Shown piece after piece: positions 17,757 through 26,597 of a stretch of 64,000 bases of DNA (its first letter is position 1; each line of letters opens with the position of its first letter). Below the pieces are notes generated by a model. That model worked only from the letters and a program-made list of their open reading frames with translations, searched no databases and had not been told where the DNA came from. The position numbers and the translations under genes are program-made. The DNA comes from Pseudomonas alcaliphila JAB1 (GTDB lineage Bacteria; Pseudomonadota; Gammaproteobacteria; Pseudomonadales; Pseudomonadaceae), in contig NZ_CP016162.1 in the NCBI RefSeq assembly GCF_001941865.1, positions 3,533,501 to 3,597,500 on the forward strand. The letters are read 5' to 3'.

Positions 17757-17757
17757 C
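17751..17757 (+). other. Left half (R'' box) of attC5; right half lost or degenerate
   Basis: AGCTAAC is the exact complement of GTTAGCT at the start of cassette 5, so this is its R'' box. No GTTRRRY partner with pairing inner boxes follows within a normal attC length. A 9-bp complement of TAACAATGC (GCATTGTTA) occurs at 17920-17928, but the following bases do not fit R'. The array seems truncated here. Confidence 0.7.
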
Positions 17758-18195
17758 AATGCGTATACGGACTCTCCCCACAAGCAGTGAGTAATAGCTT
17801 TTCGAACCTGCCGTCAGCGCGGTTGCACTCGTATATCCGGCCTGTTCTAGGCGCTATCGCCCTGGCCATTCTGTAGTTCGCACAGCGGGGGCCAAGCGTT
17901 CAAGCGATCACGTGGATCAGCATTGTTATCGGCCTTGTTCCGCTGCAGGACTCGCCTGTTCCGACAGTGCAGCTGTTCACCACAACCGCCAGAAAACCAC
18001 CACGCCTTCCTTATCCACCGCCGTCAGGCGGGTTTTTGGTTGGTGGAGATTTACACCTCTCCGGCATCCGCATAGGACAGCTCCGGCTACCGACAGGGTT
18101 GCCCAGGAGCCTCGAATTCCCACTCTGACTGCGCCCGACGTCTTCGCTTTGACGCTATGCTCTCCCCGCTCATACCAACAAGGACGTAAACATCG
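17758..18195. other. Non-coding right flank of the cassette cluster
   Basis: No intact gene. From the GTG at 17787 one frame reads SNSFSNLPSARLHSYIRPV then LGAIALAIL up to an in-frame TAG at 17874. It continues open with another hydrophobic stretch (AITWISIVIGLVPL), perhaps a decayed small membrane protein. A short terminator-like hairpin (CCGCC/GGCGGGTTTTT, 18018-18037) follows. The composition returns to chromosomal GC from here. Confidence 0.4.
18018..18037 (+). terminator. Putative intrinsic terminator after the cassette cluster
   Basis: A short stem CCGCC-GTCA-GGCGG is followed directly by TTTTT on the + strand. It could stop transcripts running out of the cassettes. Confidence 0.5.
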
Positions 18196-18588
18196 ATGGA
18201 CTTCATTGCACGCAATTTCAAATGGCTGATGCTGCTATCCGGCGTTCTCACGGCGACCATGTTCTACGGCCTGTTCGCCTCGCAGGAGGCGCTACAGTCG
18301 ATGTTCGGCGCATCCTTCGATGGGCAGTTGCAATCCTTGGTCGTTCGCAGTTGGTCGGCGCTGGTCGGGTTGATGGGCCTGCTGCTGATCTATGGCGCGC
18401 TGAGCCCGAAGCATCGGGTTCTCTGCGCCGTCATTGCCGCGCTGAGCAAGGCCATCTTCGTGTCGCTGTTGCTGGTCCATGGCCAGGATTTTCTGAGCAA
18501 GGCCGCGCCTGCCATCGCCCTGGATCTGCTGGTGATCGCCTTTACCCTGCTGTTCCTGCTGGCCGTGCAAAAGCGGCGCAGCGCTTGA
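18196..18588 (+). CDS. Four-helix integral membrane protein, unknown function
   Basis: A 130-residue protein with four hydrophobic segments (WLMLLSGVLTATMFYGLF; VVRSWSALVGLMGLLLIYGAL; LCAVIAALSKAIFVSLLLV; AIALDLLVIAFTLLFLLAV) and a basic tail QKRRSA. GC-rich codon use matches the chromosome, so it lies outside the cassette island. The next membrane-protein gene starts 10 bp after its stop, so the two are probably cotranscribed. I do not recognise a family with confidence. Confidence 0.75.
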   Translation: MDFIARNFKWLMLLSGVLTATMFYGLFASQEALQSMFGASFDGQLQSLVVRSWSALVGLMGLLLIYGALSPKHRVLCAVIAALSKAIFVSLLLVHGQDFLSKAAPAIALDLLVIAFTLLFLLAVQKRRSA

Positions 18589-18598
18589 GGCGAACCTC

Positions 18599-19015
18599 AT
18601 GGCAATGATCAGGCATATCCTCTGGCTGGACTGCATGGCCGCTGCGAGCGCGGGCGTTGTGGTTCTGTTGCTGGCACCCTGGTTGAGCGGCTGGTATGCC
18701 CTGCCCGGCGAGCTGCTGAGCTTCATCGGCGCGGTCAATATCGCCTATGCCTGCTTTTCCTTTTCGCTGGCGATTCGTGGGCGGCGCGCCGAAGCGCTGA
18801 TCAAGCTGCTGGCAGTGGCCAACGGACTCTGGGCGTTGGCATGCCTTGGTATCGCTGCGACCTTTGCCCCGCTCATGACGCTACCGGGGCTTTGCCATGT
18901 GCTTGGCGAGGCTGCGTTCGTGGGAGGTCTGGGCATGCTGGAGTGGAAATGGCGCAGGCAGCTGCTGGTGGCTGGCGAACAGGGCGTTTCGACTCAGCCT
19001 GTCGCGGACCAATAG
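18599..19015 (+). CDS. Four-helix integral membrane protein, unknown function
   Basis: A 138-residue protein with about four membrane helices (LWLDCMAAASAGVVVLLLAPWL; LLSFIGAVNIAYACFSFSLAI; ALIKLLAVANGLWALACLGIAATF; GLCHVLGEAAFVGGLGMLEW) and a polar tail. It lies 10 bp after the previous membrane protein and probably shares its mRNA. Its size and topology are similar to that neighbour, and the pair may form a small hetero-oligomer (inference). It is convergent with the diguanylate cyclase gene. Confidence 0.75.
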   Translation: MAMIRHILWLDCMAAASAGVVVLLLAPWLSGWYALPGELLSFIGAVNIAYACFSFSLAIRGRRAEALIKLLAVANGLWALACLGIAATFAPLMTLPGLCHVLGEAAFVGGLGMLEWKWRRQLLVAGEQGVSTQPVADQ

Positions 19016-19071
19016 CCGTCACAGATATGCAGGCGAAGATCCGGCGATGGCTGCTCAGGCCATGATCAGCC

Positions 19072-20952
19072 CTATCCGTCAGCGCTGTGAAAACGGTTCT
19101 TGCCCGCGTACTTGGCCGCGTACATGGCCTGGTCCGCACGTTTCAGCAGGTCCTGGCCGCCTTCAGCGTGCAGCGGAAACAGAGCGGCGCCCACGCTCGC
19201 CGATATCCGCACCATACTGCCGTCCAGATCGAACGGCTTGGCCAGTACATCCAGCACCTTGAGCGCCACCGTCTCGCAATCCTGACTGCCGTGCAGATTG
19301 CCGAGGACGATGCCGAACTCATCACCGCCGAAGCGTGCGACCGTGTCCGTGCTGCGCACACAACCTTCCAGCCGCCTGGCGGCCATCTGCAGCAGGCTAT
19401 CGCCGGCTGCATGACCGTGGCGGTCGTTGATTTCCTTGAATCCATCCAGGTCGATATAGAGCACGGCGCACAGCTGCTGCTGGTCGCGCACGGACTCCAG
19501 CGCCTGGTCGAGCCGCTGGTGGAACCTGACGCGGTTGGCCAACCCGGTGAGGGCGTCATGCTCGGCGTCATGACAAAGGCGCGCTTCCAGGTGCTTGCGC
19601 TCGGTGATGTCCTGCGTGACCAGCACCAGAAACTCCGGGTGACCATGGCGATTGCGGACGACGCTCGAGGCCTCGCATACCCAGATCAGCGAGCCATCTT
19701 CGCGCCGATAGGTTTTCTCGATTTCCGGGGAAAGCGCACGTGTCTCGCTGAGCAGTTGCTCGCTCAGGAAGCTGCGGGCGGCGGCAGCTACTTCAGCGTC
19801 GCTCAGGTCGAAAATGTTGGCGCCTTGCAGCGCCTCGGCCGGGCGCCCCAGCATGCGCGCGAACTTCTCGTTGACCCGCAGTATCCGACCCTCGGGGCTG
19901 ATATGGGCGATACCCATGGCCGCCTGGTGAAAGGTGGCGCGAAACAGTGCTTCGCTGCCTTGCAGGGCATCGGTGGCGGCGCGTTGGCGAACCAGCATCA
20001 GCGCCAGCAGGCCAACGAACAGCATGACCACCAGGGTGACACCGACTGCGGCCATCAGGTAGGTAGAGCGCCGCTGCAAGGTCGTCGCCATCTCCTCGTC
20101 GTAGGCGGTGGCCACGGTGATCATCAGGGGATAACCGCTCATGGTGCGGTAGCTGACGATACGGGCGACGCCATCGAGCCCCTCGCCACTGTCGTGGAAA
20201 TCATCGGCGTCATGCAGCTTCTGCCGCTGGAACCAGGCCAGCGACTCGGCACCCAGGCCAAATTCGCTGCGTGCGCCGATCTTGCGTGCACGTATCACGC
20301 CGTCGAGGCCGGCGAGCTCCAATAGCCCCTGTGAGCCCAGATCGACCTGCTGGAAGAAACGCGTGACGTCCTCTGGACGTACGGCCATCACCACGACGCC
20401 GGCGAAGCTGCCGTCATCGCGCTCGATACGCAGCGACATAGGGATCAGCCAACGCCCGGAAACCCGCCCGAGTACCGGCTGATTGATGAACAGGTGATCG
20501 ATACGGGCATCGCGCTGCGCCGTGAAGAACTCGCGGTCGGCGTAGTTGACCGGGCCGGTGTTCTGACTACTGCTGACGATATCGCCCTGCTCGTCCACCA
20601 CGCTGACGATGGTGAACATCTCCTCGCGGATCACGCCCTCCTCGACCCAACGGCGCAGGTCGATGGCCTTACCCTGCCGGCGGTACTGCTCGCGCACGAA
20701 AGCCGCCACCTGCTCGGCCGCCTTCAGCGCGCGGAACACCTGCTGCTCGAAAGCGATGGCCAGACTGGAGTTGGCCTCCATTTCCGCAGCCAGCGCCTGC
20801 TCACGTTCGAAGGCGATGCGTTGCAGGGTGATCAGCCAGACAACGGCAACGAATACGCTCGCCAGAACGATCAGCAGGTTCAAGGGTGTTGCGATTCGAG
20901 GGCGTCGAGCGACGGCGTCATGCGCGTCGATCGGCGTGCTGGGCGGGGTCAT
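19072..20952 (-). CDS. Membrane-bound diguanylate cyclase (Cache/PDC-PAS-GGDEF)
   Basis: A 626-residue protein that should make c-di-GMP from GTP. Order: membrane helix (LLIVLASVFVAVVWLITL), a periplasmic Cache-type sensor of about 240 residues (EEMFTIVSVVDEQGDIV; NQPVLGRVSGRWLIPMSLRI), a second helix (MAAVGVTLVVMLFVGLLALML), a PAS domain (FRATFHQAAMGIAHISPEGRIL...ITERKHLE), then GGDEF (HDALTGLANRVRFHQRL ... ARFGGDEFGIVLG). The active-site GGDEF is intact. No RxxD inhibitory site is seen at the usual distance before it. The ATG at 20952 is chosen over the GTG at 20976, which has no ribosome binding site. The ligand is unknown. Confidence 0.9.
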   Translation of the reverse strand: MTPPSTPIDAHDAVARRPRIATPLNLLIVLASVFVAVVWLITLQRIAFEREQALAAEMEANSSLAIAFEQQVFRALKAAEQVAAFVREQYRRQGKAIDLRRWVEEGVIREEMFTIVSVVDEQGDIVSSSQNTGPVNYADREFFTAQRDARIDHLFINQPVLGRVSGRWLIPMSLRIERDDGSFAGVVVMAVRPEDVTRFFQQVDLGSQGLLELAGLDGVIRARKIGARSEFGLGAESLAWFQRQKLHDADDFHDSGEGLDGVARIVSYRTMSGYPLMITVATAYDEEMATTLQRRSTYLMAAVGVTLVVMLFVGLLALMLVRQRAATDALQGSEALFRATFHQAAMGIAHISPEGRILRVNEKFARMLGRPAEALQGANIFDLSDAEVAAAARSFLSEQLLSETRALSPEIEKTYRREDGSLIWVCEASSVVRNRHGHPEFLVLVTQDITERKHLEARLCHDAEHDALTGLANRVRFHQRLDQALESVRDQQQLCAVLYIDLDGFKEINDRHGHAAGDSLLQMAARRLEGCVRSTDTVARFGGDEFGIVLGNLHGSQDCETVALKVLDVLAKPFDLDGSMVRISASVGAALFPLHAEGGQDLLKRADQAMYAAKYAGKNRFHSADG

Positions 20953-21241
20953 CGCCTTGTTCTCCAAGCCATTCACGGGCGGGCTGTTTTCTAGCTGTTG
21001 GGGCCAGGGTCTGTTGCCCTTTGGTTCAGCGTCGCGGGGCGTGATCCATCGCCTTGCGTTGAATCATAGGCACTGTTGCGCCACTGTGCTGCCATCATGC
21101 GGTAACGGGTTTTGCCCGAAAATCGAGCTTGCGGCAGACTGACGACCGACACGGCACCTCAGCCACATCACGTCGAGCCGAGCGGTATCCGCACTGCTCC
21201 TGCTCAATTTCTTCGACAACCGCCTGCCTTCGAGGCCCGCC

Positions 21242-22084
21242 TTGGAAACCACGGTCTTTCTCGCCGTCATCGCCGCCGCTGCCCTGCATGCCGGCTGGAA
21301 CGCTCTGCTCAAGATTGGTCTGGATCGCTTCCTCACCGCCACGCTGATCCAGATCGGTGCCGGCCTGGTGGCGCTCTGCGCCCTGCCACTGGTGGCGCTG
21401 CCACAAGCCTCGGCCTGGCCGTGGATCGCGCTGTCGGCGTTGCTGCATATCGGCTACAACTTTTTCCTCGCCCGCGCCTACCAGTACGGCGACCTGGGCC
21501 AGGTCTACCCGATTGCGCGGGGCAGCTCGCCGCTAATGGTCGCCTTGCTCTCGCTGCTGCTGTTGCATGACGGGCTCGGTGCCCTGCAGTTTCTGGGGTT
21601 GCTGGTGTTGGTGCTGGGCATCTGGCTGATGGCGCTGCGCGGTGGGCAGCACAAGGCGCCACAGGGGGCAATGCTGGGCTGTGCGTTGATGACGGCACTG
21701 TTCATCGCCGGTTATACCTTGAGCGATGCCATGGGCGCGCGCAGCAATGGCGATGCGCTGAGCTATTCGCTGTGGCTGTTCACCGTTAACGGCGTGGTGA
21801 TGGCGGTGGTACTGGCCATCAGCCGTGGGCCGCGCGCCTTCCTGCAGTTGGGCCCGCACTGGCGTGGCGGGCTGGCCGGAGGGGCGATGTCGATGGCGGC
21901 CTACACCATCGTTATCTGGGCCATGACCCAGGCGCCGGTGGCATTGGTTTCGGCCCTGCGCGAGACCAGCGTGGTGTTCGCCGTGCTGCTGGGGGTGGTG
22001 TTGCTCAAGGAGAGATTGCGGCCGATTCGTCTGCTGGCGTGCGCGGTGATTGCGGCTGGTGTGGTAGTGATGAAATTGGCGTGA
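21242..22084 (+). CDS. EamA/DMT-superfamily transporter
   Basis: A 280-residue inner-membrane protein with ten predicted helices in two EamA repeats (first: FLAVIAAAALHAGWNALLK...LGLLVLVLGIWLMAL; second: GCALMTALFIAGYTLSDAMGA...LRLLACAVIAAGVVVMKL-like end). It is probably a metabolite or drug exporter of the RhaT/YdcZ-like DMT group. The start is a TTG at 21242 with a GAGG site 6 bases ahead; no upstream ATG is available in frame. It is divergent from the diguanylate cyclase. The substrate cannot be told from sequence. Confidence 0.85.
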   Translation: METTVFLAVIAAAALHAGWNALLKIGLDRFLTATLIQIGAGLVALCALPLVALPQASAWPWIALSALLHIGYNFFLARAYQYGDLGQVYPIARGSSPLMVALLSLLLLHDGLGALQFLGLLVLVLGIWLMALRGGQHKAPQGAMLGCALMTALFIAGYTLSDAMGARSNGDALSYSLWLFTVNGVVMAVVLAISRGPRAFLQLGPHWRGGLAGGAMSMAAYTIVIWAMTQAPVALVSALRETSVVFAVLLGVVLLKERLRPIRLLACAVIAAGVVVMKLA

Positions 22085-22601
22085 GGGGTTCGCGTTGCAG
22101 CAAGTGGATTGCGAAATCACAACTTGGTGGGCTGAAGCCCACCCTACAACGCTGAAGCGGATCGCCGCCCGGCCTACCCTACAAGGACATCTGTAGGAGC
22201 GAGCTCTGCTCGCGAATCCTCAAGCACAAAAGCTTCGCGAGCAGAGCTCGCTCCTACCCGGTACACCAACGCAACCAGCATGTCAGGAGGCGAGCCGCAC
22301 CATCGGGTCGAGCTGACTCAGCATTCTGATCGGGAACCCGAGACCCGCTTTACGGTTCTGTTGATCAACGGGTGCTGAGTCGTCGACCGTTTTTTCGTCA
22401 TACGCTGCCTGCATGCTGGCCGGGCTGACTGCCTGGACGCGAGAGTTTTTGTGTCCTGCCATCCATGGCGGCCACCTCAAGGGCCGTCGCGGAGCGACGT
22501 CAAAAACTTCTCCCGGAAGTTTTTTGCCGGCCAGGCGGGCTTGCGGCACACTAGCGCCCTTCCCGAGCCACCGCTCGTTTTGCCATACAAGCAGAGTCCG
22601 T
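22085..22601. repeat. Non-coding stretch with REP-like hairpins before plsB
   Basis: No gene is supported; an in-frame extension of plsB to 22413 lacks a start signal. The region contains 'gtgggctgaagcccaccctac' (about 22127-22147) and a strong inverted repeat at 22193-22257 (GTAGGAGCGAGCTCTGCTCG / CGAGCAGAGCTCGCTCCTAC). The plsB promoter should lie in 22440-22590. Confidence 0.7.
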
Positions 22602-25085
22602 ATGACCCGTTCCCCCTTCCGCCGCCTCGTCTTCGGATCGTTGCGCCGCCTGCTGTACCTGTGGGTACGCTCGGAAACCATCAACCAGTCCGCCTTCACT
22701 CTCAAGCTAGACCGCAGCAAGCCGGTGTTCTACGTGCTGCAGCAGCCGTCGGTGAGCGACCTGGCGGTGGTCGACCGCGAGTGCACCAAGGCCGGCCTGC
22801 CGCGCCCGGTGCTGCCGGTGGCGGTGGGGGAACATGTCGAGCCGGCGGCCTTCTTCTACCTGACGCCGGAGCCGGACTGGTTCGGCCGCCAGGACAAGCG
22901 CGGCATCTCGCCAACCCTGGATCGCGTGGTCACTGCCCTCAGCCAGCATGCCGTGGACGACGCGCAGATCGTCCCGGTCAGCGTGTTCTGGGGTCAGTCG
23001 CCGGACCGCGAAACCAGCCCGTGGAAACTGCTGTTCGCCGACAGCTGGGCGGTGACCGGGCGCCTGCGCCGGCTGGTCAGCATCCTGATTCTCGGGCGCA
23101 AGACCCGCGTGCAGTTCTCCACGCCGATTCACCTGCGCGAGCTGGTCGAGCAGGACAAGGGCCAGGAGCGCACGCTGCGCATGGTGCATCGCATCCTGCG
23201 CGTGCACTTCCGCAACCAGAAGGCAGCGGTGATCGGCCCGGACGTGTCGCACCGGCGCAACCTGGTCAAGGGCCTGGTGCATGACCCGATGGTGCGCCAG
23301 GCGATTGCCGAGGAAGCCGAACGCGAGAAGATCAGCCTGGAGAAGGCCGAAGCCCAGGCGCTGCGCTACGGCAACGAGATCGCCTCGGACTACACCTACA
23401 CGGTGATCCGCTTCCTCGAGCTGGTGCTTTCCTGGTTCTGGAACAAGATCTACGACGGCATCAAGGTGCACAACGTCGAAGGCGTGCGCGAGATCGCCCA
23501 GGGCCACGAGGTGATCTATGTGCCCTGCCACCGCAGCCATATCGACTACCTGCTGCTGTCCTACCTGCTGTTCCGCAACGGCCTGACGCCGCCGCACATC
23601 GCCGCCGGCATCAACCTCAACATGCCGGTGATCGGCGGCCTGCTGCGCCGTGGCGGCGCCTTCTTCATGCGCCGCACCTTCAAGGGCAACCCGCTGTATA
23701 CGGCGGTGTTCAACGAATACCTGCACACCCTGTTCAGTAAGGGCTTCCCGGTCGAATACTTCGTCGAGGGCGGGCGCTCGCGTACCGGGCGCATGCTGCG
23801 GCCGAAGACCGGCATGCTGGCCATCACTCTGCGCAGCTTCCTGCGCAGCAACCGCCTGCCCATCGTCTTCGTGCCGGTGTATATCGGCTACGAGCGGGTG
23901 CTGGAGGGCCGCACCTACCTGGGCGAGCTGCGCGGCGCGAGCAAGAAGAAGGAATCGATCTTCGACCTGTTCAAGGTGCTCGGCGCGCTCAAGCAGCGCT
24001 TCGGCCAGGTTTCGGTGAACTTCGGCGAGCCGATCAAACTGGCGGAATTCCTTGACCAGCAGCAGCCCGGCTGGCGTGAGCAGGAGTTGGCCCCGCAGTA
24101 CCGCCCGGCCTGGCTCAACGACACCACCAACCGCCTCGGCGAGCGGGTGGCGCGCCACCTCAACGAGGCGGCGTCGATCAACCCGGTCAACCTGGTGGCC
24201 CTGGCGCTGCTGTCCACCAGCAAGCTGGCCCTGGATGACCGCGCCCTGGCGCGGGTGCTCGACCTTTATCTGGCGCTATTGCGCGCGGTGCCCTATTCGC
24301 CGCACACCACCCTGCCGGAAGGCGACGGTGCAGCGCTGATCGAGCACGTCAAGGGCATGGACCTGCTGGCCGAGCAGAAGGACGCCCTCGGCAAGATTCT
24401 CTATCTGGACGAGCAGAACGCCGTCCTGATGACCTACTACCGCAACAACGTGCTGCACATCTTCGCCCTGCCGGCGCTGCTGGCCAGCTTCTTCCAGAGC
24501 AGCGCGCGGATCAGCCGCGAGCAGATCCTGCGCTACGCCGGCGCGCTGTATCCCTACCTGCAGTCCGAGCTGTTCATCCGCTGGGAGCAGAGCGAGCTGG
24601 AAGGCGTGATCGACCAATGGCTGACGGCCTTCGTCGAACAGGGCCTGCTCAAGATCGAGGGCGACGTGTACCTGCGCCCGGCGCCGAGCTCGCGCCAGTT
24701 CGTGCTGCTGACCCTGCTGTCGCGCTCGGTGGCGCAGACCCTGCAGCGCTTCTACATGGCCATCGCCCTGCTGCTCAACGCCGGGCAGAACGCGATCAGC
24801 GCCGAGGAGCTGGAAGACCTGTGCACGGTCATGGCCCAGCGCCTGTCGATCCTGCATGGCCTGAATGCGCCGGAGTTCTTCGACAAGAGCCTGTTCCGCC
24901 ACTTCATCCAGAGCCTGCTGGATCAGGGCGTGCTGCGCCAGGACGAGGCCGGCAAGCTCAGCCATCATCCGCTGCTCAGCGAACTGGCCGAAGGCGCCGC
25001 CAAGCGCGTGCTGCCGGCCGAGATTCGCCTGTCGATTCGCCAGGTGGCGCTGGATCGCAACGAGGACGAGCCGGCAAGCCCATGA
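22602..25085 (+). CDS. plsB: Glycerol-3-phosphate 1-O-acyltransferase PlsB
   Basis: PlsB transfers an acyl chain from acyl-ACP or acyl-CoA to position 1 of sn-glycerol 3-phosphate, the first step of phospholipid synthesis, at the inner membrane. The 827 residues agree with the family. Acyltransferase motif I is [13 protein letters not shown] near residue 310, motif III is [15 protein letters not shown] near 385-397 and motif IV is [15 protein letters not shown]. The frame is open to 22413, but ATG 22602 gives the family N-terminus [18 protein letters not shown]. The GldA/F/G-like operon a few genes upstream matches the pseudomonad gene order I recall, here interrupted by the cassette cluster and its flanks. 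Confidence 0.95.
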   Translation: MTRSPFRRLVFGSLRRLLYLWVRSETINQSAFTLKLDRSKPVFYVLQQPSVSDLAVVDRECTKAGLPRPVLPVAVGEHVEPAAFFYLTPEPDWFGRQDKRGISPTLDRVVTALSQHAVDDAQIVPVSVFWGQSPDRETSPWKLLFADSWAVTGRLRRLVSILILGRKTRVQFSTPIHLRELVEQDKGQERTLRMVHRILRVHFRNQKAAVIGPDVSHRRNLVKGLVHDPMVRQAIAEEAEREKISLEKAEAQALRYGNEIASDYTYTVIRFLELVLSWFWNKIYDGIKVHNVEGVREIAQGHEVIYVPCHRSHIDYLLLSYLLFRNGLTPPHIAAGINLNMPVIGGLLRRGGAFFMRRTFKGNPLYTAVFNEYLHTLFSKGFPVEYFVEGGRSRTGRMLRPKTGMLAITLRSFLRSNRLPIVFVPVYIGYERVLEGRTYLGELRGASKKKESIFDLFKVLGALKQRFGQVSVNFGEPIKLAEFLDQQQPGWREQELAPQYRPAWLNDTTNRLGERVARHLNEAASINPVNLVALALLSTSKLALDDRALARVLDLYLALLRAVPYSPHTTLPEGDGAALIEHVKGMDLLAEQKDALGKILYLDEQNAVLMTYYRNNVLHIFALPALLASFFQSSARISREQILRYAGALYPYLQSELFIRWEQSELEGVIDQWLTAFVEQGLLKIEGDVYLRPAPSSRQFVLLTLLSRSVAQTLQRFYMAIALLLNAGQNAISAEELEDLCTVMAQRLSILHGLNAPEFFDKSLFRHFIQSLLDQGVLRQDEAGKLSHHPLLSELAEGAAKRVLPAEIRLSIRQVALDRNEDEPASP

Positions 25086-25226
25086 CGTGCATGCGCAAGG
25101 TGACGGCCTCGTAGGGTGGATGTCGCTTTTTACATCCACCGTGGCGCAGGCTCGATGCAACCAGACGAACCTGTCACGGTTTTGGCAGTCAGTCGATAAG
25201 CCACACACCGGCAGGAGGCCCTGGCA

Positions 25227-25940
25227 ATGATCGATTCCCTGATGTTGAGTGCTGCACGCATCACCACGCTGGCGACTGGGCAGATACTGACCAATGCCAG
25301 TGGTTTCTTCTTCCGCCGGGATCAACGGCTGTTCCTCGTCACCAGCCGTCACGTGATGCTCGACGAGCCGAGCGGCCATCAGCCGGACAGCCTGCAGATC
25401 GAGTTGCATACCGACGCAGACAACCTGGCCAGCACCGTCAGCTTTTCCATCCCGCTGTATAACGGCGACCAGCACCTTTGGCGGCAAGGTATGGATGGCG
25501 CGGGCGAGATCGACGTGGCGGTGATCGAGCTGGATCAGGCAGCCCTGCCTAACAACGGCGCTTACCAGGCCTTCACCCCGCAGCACCTGCTGCAAGCCGA
25601 CGAGCATGTGGAAATCGGCTCGACGCTGCTGGTGGTGGGTTTCCCGCTGGGTTTTCAGGACACCCTGCACCGCATGCCGGTGGCGCGCCATGCCGGGCTG
25701 GCATCGTCCTTCGGTTTGCGTTTCCACGGGCTGGGCTACTTCCTCACCGACGGGCGCACCCATCGCGGCCTGAGCGGCGCGCCAGTGGTCAAACGCGCCA
25801 GCGTCGAGGGTGAACTGCCCTGGCATCTGCTCGGCATCCACTCCACGCGCCTGTTGGGCAATCGCGACGAGGATCAGGACGAGGCCCTGGGTCTGAACTG
25901 TACCTGGTATGCCGATATTCTGATGACGCTGACGGAGTGA
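25227..25940 (+). CDS. Trypsin-like serine protease domain protein (no signal peptide)
   Basis: A 237-residue protein with a chymotrypsin/HtrA-like protease core: His in LFLVTSRHVMLDE (about residue 48), Asp in EIDVAVIELDQ (about 94) and Ser in HRGLSGAPVV (GLSGAP in place of GNSGGP). It lacks a PDZ domain and any obvious signal peptide, so it is probably cytosolic. A strong AGGAGG site precedes ATG 25227. Its position just after plsB, with its own ribosome binding site and a 141-bp gap, suggests a separate gene. The substrate is unknown. Confidence 0.82.
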   Translation: MIDSLMLSAARITTLATGQILTNASGFFFRRDQRLFLVTSRHVMLDEPSGHQPDSLQIELHTDADNLASTVSFSIPLYNGDQHLWRQGMDGAGEIDVAVIELDQAALPNNGAYQAFTPQHLLQADEHVEIGSTLLVVGFPLGFQDTLHRMPVARHAGLASSFGLRFHGLGYFLTDGRTHRGLSGAPVVKRASVEGELPWHLLGIHSTRLLGNRDEDQDEALGLNCTWYADILMTLTE

Positions 25941-26546
25941 TAGCCCGGCGTCATCGCCAGGGATGATTGCCAGGCTCGCCGGCAAGCCGGCTCCTACAGA
26001 ACAAACCACGCCCCGTAGGAGCCCGCTTGCGGGCGATAATCAATGAGTAGCCCGGATGAAATCCGGGGAACCACTCAATGTCCAGTCGCGGCTAAAGCCC
26101 CTCCCACAGAACCCATCGTGCCGGTGGGAGGGGCTTCAGCCGCGACAGCTTTTTCTGGTGCGCGAACGGCCCCGGATTTCATCCGGGCTACGAAACGTGG
26201 ATGCCGGGGCGGACCAGAACATCGCGGCTGAAGCCGCTCCTACAGGTATTCACCCGTCCCGTAGGAGCGGCTGGGCGGCATTGCGCTTCAGCCGCGATAA
26301 GCCTGGCCATGTGCTCGAACTACAGCCCCTCCCACAGTTCCCCGCGGGCTTGTGGGAGGGGCTTTAGCCGCGACAGCTTTTTCTGGCGCTCGAACGCCCC
26401 CGGATTTCATCCGGGCTACGAAACGTGGATGCCGGGGCGGACCAGAACATCGCGACTGAAGCCGCTCCTACAGGTATTCACCCGTCCCGTAGGAGCCCGC
26501 TTGCGGGCGATAGCCAGTAGCCGGATGTAATCCGGGCCCAAGAAAA
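25941..26546. repeat. Dense repeat block, including a 145-bp tandem-type duplication
   Basis: No gene. Several REP-like arms (gtaggagcccgcttgcgggcga; cggctgaagccgctcctac; agcccggatgaaatccgggg) are packed into 600 bases. The segments 26124-26268 and 26352-26496 are near-identical copies 228 bp apart, each with gtgggaggggct, ccggatttcatccgggctac and acaggtattcacccgtcccg. The block lies between two convergent genes and may act as a transcription barrier. Confidence 0.8.
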
Positions 26547-26577
26547 AACCCGCCGTGCGCATCACGCAGGGCGGGTT
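26547..26577 (-). terminator. Intrinsic terminator of mqo
   Basis: The stem AACCCGCC/GGCGGGTT with a 15-base loop lies 20 bp past the mqo stop and is followed on the minus strand by TTTTCTTGG. Confidence 0.85.
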
Positions 26578-26597
26578 CCTTCACAGCGGCTATAGCC

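Larger units (their letters stand above)
13893..17757 (+). mobile_element. Cluster of five integron gene cassettes without integrase (CALIN-type)
   Basis: Five cassettes lie head to tail on the + strand: 13893-14384, 14385-14963, 14964-15697, 15698-16808 and 16809 to about 17757. Each holds one gene and ends in an attC site. For every cassette the R'' box (CTATAAC, GCATAAC, ATATAAC, TTCTAAC, AGCTAAC) is the exact complement of G plus the first six bases of the same cassette (TTATAG, TTATGC, TTATAT, TTAGAA, TTAGCT). That match is expected only if each segment once existed as a circle. The flanks are core chromosomal genes. No intI is present in the window, so mobility would need an integrase in trans. 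Confidence 0.9.

Noticed and set aside
17787..18126. Decayed membrane-protein gene after the cassettes
   Set aside because: Two hydrophobic stretches in one frame with an internal TAG are suggestive, but no family match or start signal supports it; noted only in the region entry.
25941..26546. Repeat block as a CRISPR array
   Set aside because: Repeats are palindromic, of several types and irregularly spaced, with no constant spacer length and no cas genes.
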